From Pseudomonadota bacterium (lineage in GTDB: Bacteria; Pseudomonadota; Gammaproteobacteria; Xanthomonadales; Xanthomonadaceae), in assembly GCA_023423605.1 (NCBI GenBank), contig JAFAFF010000138.1:1-9480 (forward strand): a stretch of 9,480 nucleotides of DNA, read 5' to 3'. Position numbers and translations under genes: made by a program. The notes beneath the pieces are model-generated. The model ran no database searches. It worked only from the letters and a program-made list of their open reading frames with translations, and had not been told where the DNA came from. Positions 5,643-9,480 of the stretch are shown here, piece after piece (position 1 is the stretch's first letter; the number at the start of each line of letters is the position of its first letter).

Positions 5643-6421
5643 GCGGCCTGCTCCAGGGCACGTGCGTCGTCGGCGAGGATCCACTGCAGCGCGCGGCGGT
5701 AGGTCGCCAGGCCACGGCCCGGATACTCATCGCCCTGCAGCGGCGCCATCACGGTAGCGGCGCTGCACAGGCGCGTGTCCACCGGAATCGCGTCTTCCCA
5801 CACCCGTGCGCCATGCCGGTCCTGCATCTGCTTCAGGCTTTCGTTGCCAGCGCGCGTACGGCGGTCGAACAGGGTCGGCAGGATGGAGATCGGCAACGGC
5901 CTGCGGCGCGAACGTTCGACCATCTCGCCGGTGCGCACCATGCCATCCAGCCCATGCAATGCCAGCGGCTCGGCCTGGGTGGGAATGATCAGGCGGTCGG
6001 CGGCGGCCAGTGCGTTGATCATCAGCAACCCCAGGGTAGGCGCACAGTCCAGCAGGATGTAATCGTGACGGCCCTGGTGGCGGGCCAGCGCGTTCTGCAG
6101 CGCAAGGCCGAGGCCTGGCTGGTTGGCGCTGCGGCGTTCCAGGGTGGCCAGCGCGGCCTGCGCGCAGACGTGCGCCAGGCCTGGCACGGGCGTGTCGTGG
6201 CACAGGCTGGCAAGTTCGGCCGGCGGTGCGGAGAACAGGTCCAGCACGCCAGCCAGCGGTGGATCCAGCGGGATGCCGAACGCACGCGTCAGCGACGCAT
6301 GCGGGTCCAGGTCGATCAACAGCACGCGATGGCCAAGCGCGGCCAGTCCGCAGCCGAGGGCGAGCGTGGTGGTGGTCTTGCCCACGCCACCCTTCTGGTT
6401 GGCGATTGCCCAGATGCGCAT
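5639..6421 (-). CDS. ParA/MinD-type ATPase of chemotaxis locus (ParC-like)
   Basis: Cytoplasmic ATPase of 260 aa that, in polar flagellates, positions chemosensory arrays at the cell pole and splits them between daughters. Deviant Walker A KGGVGKT at 10-16 with K10 and K15; Walker A' LLIDLDPH with D37 and D39; Walker B YILLDCAP with D125. The full ParA fold length is present and there is no N-terminal helix-turn-helix as in plasmid ParA proteins. No parB or parS candidate is visible, which fits a chemotaxis role rather than DNA partition. It sits between motD and a CheW-domain gene, matching the known motC-motD-parA-parP order in Pseudomonas-type loci. The strong GAAGGAG seven bases upstream lies within the end of motD. 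Function inferred from family and context. Confidence 0.93.
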   Translation of the reverse strand: MRIWAIANQKGGVGKTTTTLALGCGLAALGHRVLLIDLDPHASLTRAFGIPLDPPLAGVLDLFSAPPAELASLCHDTPVPGLAHVCAQAALATLERRSANQPGLGLALQNALARHQGRHDYILLDCAPTLGLLMINALAAADRLIIPTQAEPLALHGLDGMVRTGEMVERSRRRPLPISILPTLFDRRTRAGNESLKQMQDRHGARVWEDAIPVDTRLCSAATVMAPLQGDEYPGRGLATYRRALQWILADDARALEQAA

Positions 6422-6425
6422 GGAT

Positions 6426-7397
6426 CTACTCCTTCAAGGCAGGGGGGGCGGCGGCGCCGATGGGGCTGCCGGCCGGCGCGGGCGCATTGGGCGCCGGCGC
6501 GGGGGGAGGGGAGGTGGCGGGATCGCTGGACACCGTCAGCCGCTCGGTGATCGGATCGACGGCGTGGCTGGTATCGGCGAGGATGATGACCATCACGCGG
6601 CGGTTGCGGTTGCGGCCTTCGGTGGTGGCATTGTCCTCGCGCGGACGGAACTCGCCGTAGCCCACCATCGCCAGGCGTGCCGGCTGCAGGCCCTGGTCGG
6701 CTAACAGGTGCACCACGCTGGGGGCGCGCGCCGCCGACAGTTCCCAGTTGGAAGGAAACTGGGTGGTGGCGATCGGCAGGTTGTCGGTGTGGCCTTCCAC
6801 GCGCACGCTGTTGGGCACGTCGCGCAGCACGCCGGCCAGCGTGGACAGGGTGTCGCGGGCATGCACGTCGAGCCCGGACGATCCGGTGGGGAACAGGGTG
6901 TCGCTGTTTATCTCCACCTCGATCCACAGCTCGGTGCGGCGCACGGTGATCATGCCGCGCTCGACCAACGGCGACAGTGCGCTGCCCAGGCGGTCGGCGA
7001 TGGCGTCGAGCTGCCGCTCGGCCTGCTGCAGCCGGTCCTGGTCGCGGAAGGACACCGGCGAACGCATCTGCGAGGCCATCGCCGGCAGCAGGGTGGGGTC
7101 GTTGGTCGGGGCGGCGGCGGCCGCACCGATGCGGTTGCCGGCGTGGATCACCGACGGCGCGTCCCAGTGGCCGCCCTTGAGCTGGTTGCTGCCCACCTGA
7201 ACCGGGTTGAGCGTGCGCGGCGCCGAACCGAAGGCGCTGCTGAGCGCGTCGGCGACCACCCGGTACTTGCCCTCGTTGACCGACGAAATGGCGTACATCA
7301 CCACGAAGAAGGCGAGCAGCAACGTCATGAGGTCGGCGTAGGGGATCGCCCAGGCCTCGTGGCTGGCATGTTCTTCGACGGGACGACGGCGGGCCAT
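6426..7397 (-). CDS. motD: Flagellar stator protein MotD (MotB family)
   Basis: Inner-membrane stator subunit of 323 aa, anchored to peptidoglycan, working with MotC. A short cytoplasmic N-terminus is followed by a single TM segment about 18-37 containing the proton-binding Asp, D22 (IPYADLMTLLLAFFVV). A linker about 45-150 follows, then an OmpA/MotB-like peptidoglycan-binding domain about 155-275 (GHTDNLPI 202-209, NWELSAARA 217-225, GRNRNRRV 261-268), and a Pro/Ala-rich tail 292-321. ATG at 7397 is chosen because MARRRPVEEHASHEAWAIPYAD is the typical family start and it lies one base after the motC stop. A longer frame up to 7568 would overlap motC widely. No clear Shine-Dalgarno, so coupling to motC is expected. 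Confidence 0.95.
   Translation of the reverse strand: MARRRPVEEHASHEAWAIPYADLMTLLLAFFVVMYAISSVNEGKYRVVADALSSAFGSAPRTLNPVQVGSNQLKGGHWDAPSVIHAGNRIGAAAAAPTNDPTLLPAMASQMRSPVSFRDQDRLQQAERQLDAIADRLGSALSPLVERGMITVRRTELWIEVEINSDTLFPTGSSGLDVHARDTLSTLAGVLRDVPNSVRVEGHTDNLPIATTQFPSNWELSAARAPSVVHLLADQGLQPARLAMVGYGEFRPREDNATTEGRNRNRRVMVIILADTSHAVDPITERLTVSSDPATSPPPAPAPNAPAPAGSPIGAAAPPALKE
6429..6435 (-). promoter_or_regulatory. Ribosome binding site of the ParA-type gene embedded in motD
   Basis: GAAGGAG on the minus strand, seven bases before ATG at 6421. It is formed by the last sense codons of motD, whose TAG stop follows at once (6428-6426). Ribosomes ending motD would cover this site, so coupled translation is likely. 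Confidence 0.7.
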
Positions 7398-7398
7398 G

Positions 7399-8139
7399 TC
7401 AGTGCAGATACCCGGACAGGTGGGTTTCGATGTTGCGCGGATTCTCGCCCTGGGCGATGGAGATGATGCCCTCGATGGCCATCTCCCGGTCGCGCGAGGT
7501 ATGCGCGATGACGCCCTTGAGTTTCGCCGCCACCGGCAGGAACAGCAGGTTGGCCGAGGCGATGCCATAGATGGTGGCGGTGAAGGCCGCGGCGATGCCG
7601 TGGCCGAGCTTGCTGGGGTCGCCGAGGTTCTTCATCACCGCGATCAGGCCGAGCACGGCGCCGATGATGCCCAGCGTGGGCGCATAGACGCCCATCGCTT
7701 CGAACACCTTGGAAGCGGCCAGGTCCTGGTGCTCCTGGCTGCCCAGTTCGATCTCCAGCATGCGGCGGATGGTTTCCGGTTCCACGCCATCCACCAGCAG
7801 CTGCAGGCCCTTGCGCAGGAACGGGTCGTCCTGCGCTTCCACCTGCGCTTCCAGGCCGAGCAGGCCCTGGCGGCGGGCGATGTTGCTCCAGTCCACGATC
7901 TGCGCGATCAGCGCCTGGCGGTCGCTGCGCGGCGGACGCACCACCCAGCGCACGATGGCGAACGCGTGCCGGAACACGGCCGGCGCCGTATGCAGCAGGA
8001 TGGCGGCGATGGTGCCGACGATGACGATCACGAACGCGGCAGGCGACCACAGCGAGGCCAGGCCGGCACCCTTGAGGATGCTGCCTCCCACCAGCGAGGC
8101 CAGGGCGAGGAAGAGTCCTATGAGGCTGAGTCTGTCCAT
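7399..8139 (-). CDS. motC: Flagellar stator protein MotC (MotA family)
   Basis: Inner-membrane, ion-channel half of the stator, 246 aa. Four TM segments at about 3-21, 34-51, 149-170 and 183-205, with a cytoplasmic loop 60-148 that touches the rotor. The rotor-contact charges of MotA appear as R89/R90 and E97 in NIARRQGLLGLE. The conserved prolines appear as P154 (YAPTLGIIGAVLGL) and P202 (NLLFLPVAAKL). The start MDRLSLIGL is typical of the family and no alternative start fits. No Shine-Dalgarno is seen; a sigma-28 -10 box ends only seven bases before the ATG. It is separated from cheA by 76 nt. Many Pseudomonas relatives have a second, main stator MotAB elsewhere; whether this genome does cannot be seen. 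Confidence 0.96.
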   Translation of the reverse strand: MDRLSLIGLFLALASLVGGSILKGAGLASLWSPAAFVIVIVGTIAAILLHTAPAVFRHAFAIVRWVVRPPRSDRQALIAQIVDWSNIARRQGLLGLEAQVEAQDDPFLRKGLQLLVDGVEPETIRRMLEIELGSQEHQDLAASKVFEAMGVYAPTLGIIGAVLGLIAVMKNLGDPSKLGHGIAAAFTATIYGIASANLLFLPVAAKLKGVIAHTSRDREMAIEGIISIAQGENPRNIETHLSGYLH

Positions 8140-8146
8140 GGGTGCG

Positions 8147-8173
8147 TTATCGGCCGGTAGCGGAGGGGCTTGA
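8147..8173 (-). promoter_or_regulatory. Sigma-28 (FliA) promoter candidate in front of motC
   Basis: On the minus strand GCCGATAA (8147-8154) equals the FliA -10 consensus in all eight positions. Exactly 15 bases upstream is TCAA (8170-8173) where TAAA is expected. The transcript start would fall at or within a base or two of the motC ATG (8139), predicting a leaderless or nearly leaderless message. It could boost motC-motD-parA-parP over upstream read-through. Confidence 0.65.
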
Positions 8174-8215
8174 GAAGCTGGCCGGCGGCATGCGGTCCAA
8201 CGTCGGGGCGTTCAT

Positions 8216-9480
8216 TCAGTCCTGCGGGCTTCGCAGGCCATCCACATCCAGGATCAGCGCCATGCGGCCATCGCCAATCAGCGTCGCCCCGGCGTAGCCA
8301 CGCAGGCCGCGCAAGGCCCTGGGCAGTGGCTTGATGACCACTTCCTCGCGGCCGCGCACCTGGTCCACCACCAGCCCGAAGCGCGCTTCACCGGCCTGCA
8401 GCACGACGATGGTCAGCAGGCTGGACTGCATGGGCTCCACGTCCAGCCACTGGCGCAGGTCCACCAGCGCCAGCGTGTGCGAATGTCGGTCCAGCACGGC
8501 GCGGCCATCGAACCAGCCCAGCGAGGTGGAGGGCGCATGCAGCACTTCCAGCACGCGTGCCAGCGGCAGCGCATAGACATCTTCGCCGGCCTGTACCAGC
8601 AGCGTCGGCAGGATCGCCAGGGTAAGCGGCACGCGGATCATGAAGCGGCTGCCACGGCCCAGTTCGGACTGGATCTGGATCTGACCGCTGAGTTCACGGA
8701 TGCGCGACTGCACCACGTCCATGCCGACGCCACGGCCGGAGATGTCGGTGACCTGCTGCTTGGTCGAAAAGCCGGGCAGGAACACCAGGTGCAGGCATTC
8801 CTCGCTGCTCAGCCGGGCGGCGGCCTCGGGGTCGATCAGGCCCTTTTCGCGGGCCTTGGCACGCAGCCTTTCCGGATCGATGCCGGCGCCATCGTCCTGC
8901 ACTTCGATGCTGACGTAGTCGCCTTCCTGCTGCGCGGACAGGCGGACATGACCGCTGCGCGGCTTGCCCTGCGCCTCGCGCAGCTCCGGGGTCTCGATGC
9001 CATGGTCGATGGCGTTGCGGACCAGGTGCACCAGCGGATCGGCCAGTGCCTCGACCAGGTTGCGGTCCAGTTCGGTTTCCGCGCCCTGCAGTTCCAGGTC
9101 CACTTCCTTGCTGAGCGAGCGGGCGACATCGCGGGCCACCTTCGGGAAGCGCGAGAACACCTTGCCGACCGGCTGCATGCGGGTACGCATCACGGCCGAC
9201 TGCAGGCGCGCGGTGGCGATGTCCAGGGTGGACACGGCACGGTCCAGTTCCTCGTCGCGCAGGCGCACGCGCAACGTCTTCAGGCGGTTGCGCGACAGCA
9301 CCAGCTCGCCGATCAGGTTGACGATGGCATCCAGCCGCTTGGTATCCACGCGCACGGTGTGTTCGGCTTCGGCACCGGCACGCGCGGGAGCCTTGGCGGC
9401 CGGCGTCGCGGCGCGCGCGGGCGGCACGACGGGTGTCGGCGCCGCCGCTGCCGGGGGCGCCGAGGCGGGCAACGCCGGCT
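8216..9480 (-). CDS. cheA: Chemotaxis histidine kinase CheA (partial, N-terminus outside window)
   Basis: The 3' part of a CheA kinase; the frame is open to the right edge, so P1 (with its phosphorylated His) and any P2 are missing from view. About 420 codons are visible. Counting from the TTG at 9472 as residue 1: an Ala/Pro-rich linker 1-36; P3 dimerisation about 38-105 (VRVDTKRLDAIVNLIGEL); P4 with N box HLVRNAIDHG 149-158, G1 DDGAGI 193-198, F box FLPGFS 231-236, G2 GRGVGMDVV 246-254; P5 CheW-like 283-413. Catalytic boxes are intact. It lacks an evident downstream cheB and leads directly to motC. Sequence and linkers differ clearly from the CheA at 1785-3791, so the two are separate kinases of different chemosensory classes, not a recent duplication. 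Confidence 0.95.
   Translation of the reverse strand, partial: PALPASAPPAAAAPTPVVPPARAATPAAKAPARAGAEAEHTVRVDTKRLDAIVNLIGELVLSRNRLKTLRVRLRDEELDRAVSTLDIATARLQSAVMRTRMQPVGKVFSRFPKVARDVARSLSKEVDLELQGAETELDRNLVEALADPLVHLVRNAIDHGIETPELREAQGKPRSGHVRLSAQQEGDYVSIEVQDDGAGIDPERLRAKAREKGLIDPEAAARLSSEECLHLVFLPGFSTKQQVTDISGRGVGMDVVQSRIRELSGQIQIQSELGRGSRFMIRVPLTLAILPTLLVQAGEDVYALPLARVLEVLHAPSTSLGWFDGRAVLDRHSHTLALVDLRQWLDVEPMQSSLLTIVVLQAGEARFGLVVDQVRGREEVVIKPLPRALRGLRGYAGATLIGDGRMALILDVDGLRSPQD

Noticed and set aside
5643..5684. Upstream extension of the CheW-domain gene
   Set aside because: The added 14 residues are read from the end of the ATPase gene; ATG at 5642 has GGAG at a good distance and the ATGA overlap.
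5639..6421. Plasmid or chromosome partition ParA
   Set aside because: No parB or parS-like repeats are seen, and the gene lies within a motility/chemotaxis operon next to a CheW-domain gene, so array placement is the better explanation.
7398..7568. Upstream extension of motD to an earlier in-frame start
   Set aside because: It would overlap motC by about 170 bp and adds a Ser/Arg/Pro-rich segment foreign to the MotB family; the ATG at 7397 gives the usual N-terminus.

Overview
The window looks like chromosomal DNA of a high-GC gammaproteobacterium of the Xanthomonas family, most likely Stenotrophomonas. Two things point there: the gene order (cheA, motC, motD, a ParA-type ATPase, a CheW-domain protein, then a second chemotaxis set), and intergenic hairpin pairs that begin with GTAG, the hallmark of the Stenotrophomonas SMAG/REP repeats. 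All genes I can support lie on the minus strand, so transcription runs from high to low coordinates. Long open frames on the plus strand are antisense shadows.

From right to left, in transcription order. (1) 9480-4671 is the end of a flagellar-type chemotaxis/motility operon: the 3' part of a cheA (start outside the window), motC and motD (MotA/MotB-type stator), a ParA/MinD-like ATPase resembling ParC of polar chemotaxis arrays, and a CheW-domain protein resembling ParP. The last four genes are tightly packed: a 1-nt gap, a 4-nt gap, and a 4-bp ATGA overlap. A sigma-28 (FliA) promoter candidate sits directly before motC and would give an almost leaderless mRNA. (2) 4670-4518 is intergenic, with one 61-bp REP dimer followed by a well-matched sigma-28 promoter. 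(3) 4517-1785 is a second module: a small STAS-domain protein, a single-domain CheY, and a complete second CheA (668 aa) of a different architecture from the first. (4) 1784-1505 is intergenic, with two 61-bp REP dimers 74 bp apart, in the opposite orientation to the dimer at 4595-4655. (5) 1504-1 is the 5' part of a transmembrane chemoreceptor with a periplasmic domain, one membrane-proximal HAMP and further HAMP-like units. Its signalling tip lies outside the window.

Working together: the receptor and CheA kinases would control phosphorylation of CheY-type regulators; the ParC/ParP-like pair would place arrays at the cell pole; MotC/MotD would supply torque. The window links the polar-targeting end of one chemosensory system to the beginning of another. 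No cheB lies between cheA and motC, and no separate single-domain cheW is seen in either module here.

I found no wholly new system. The most useful observations are the two sigma-28 promoter candidates, the REP dimers bracketing the STAS-cheY-cheA module, a possible promoter built on a decayed REP, and the atypical STAS protein.
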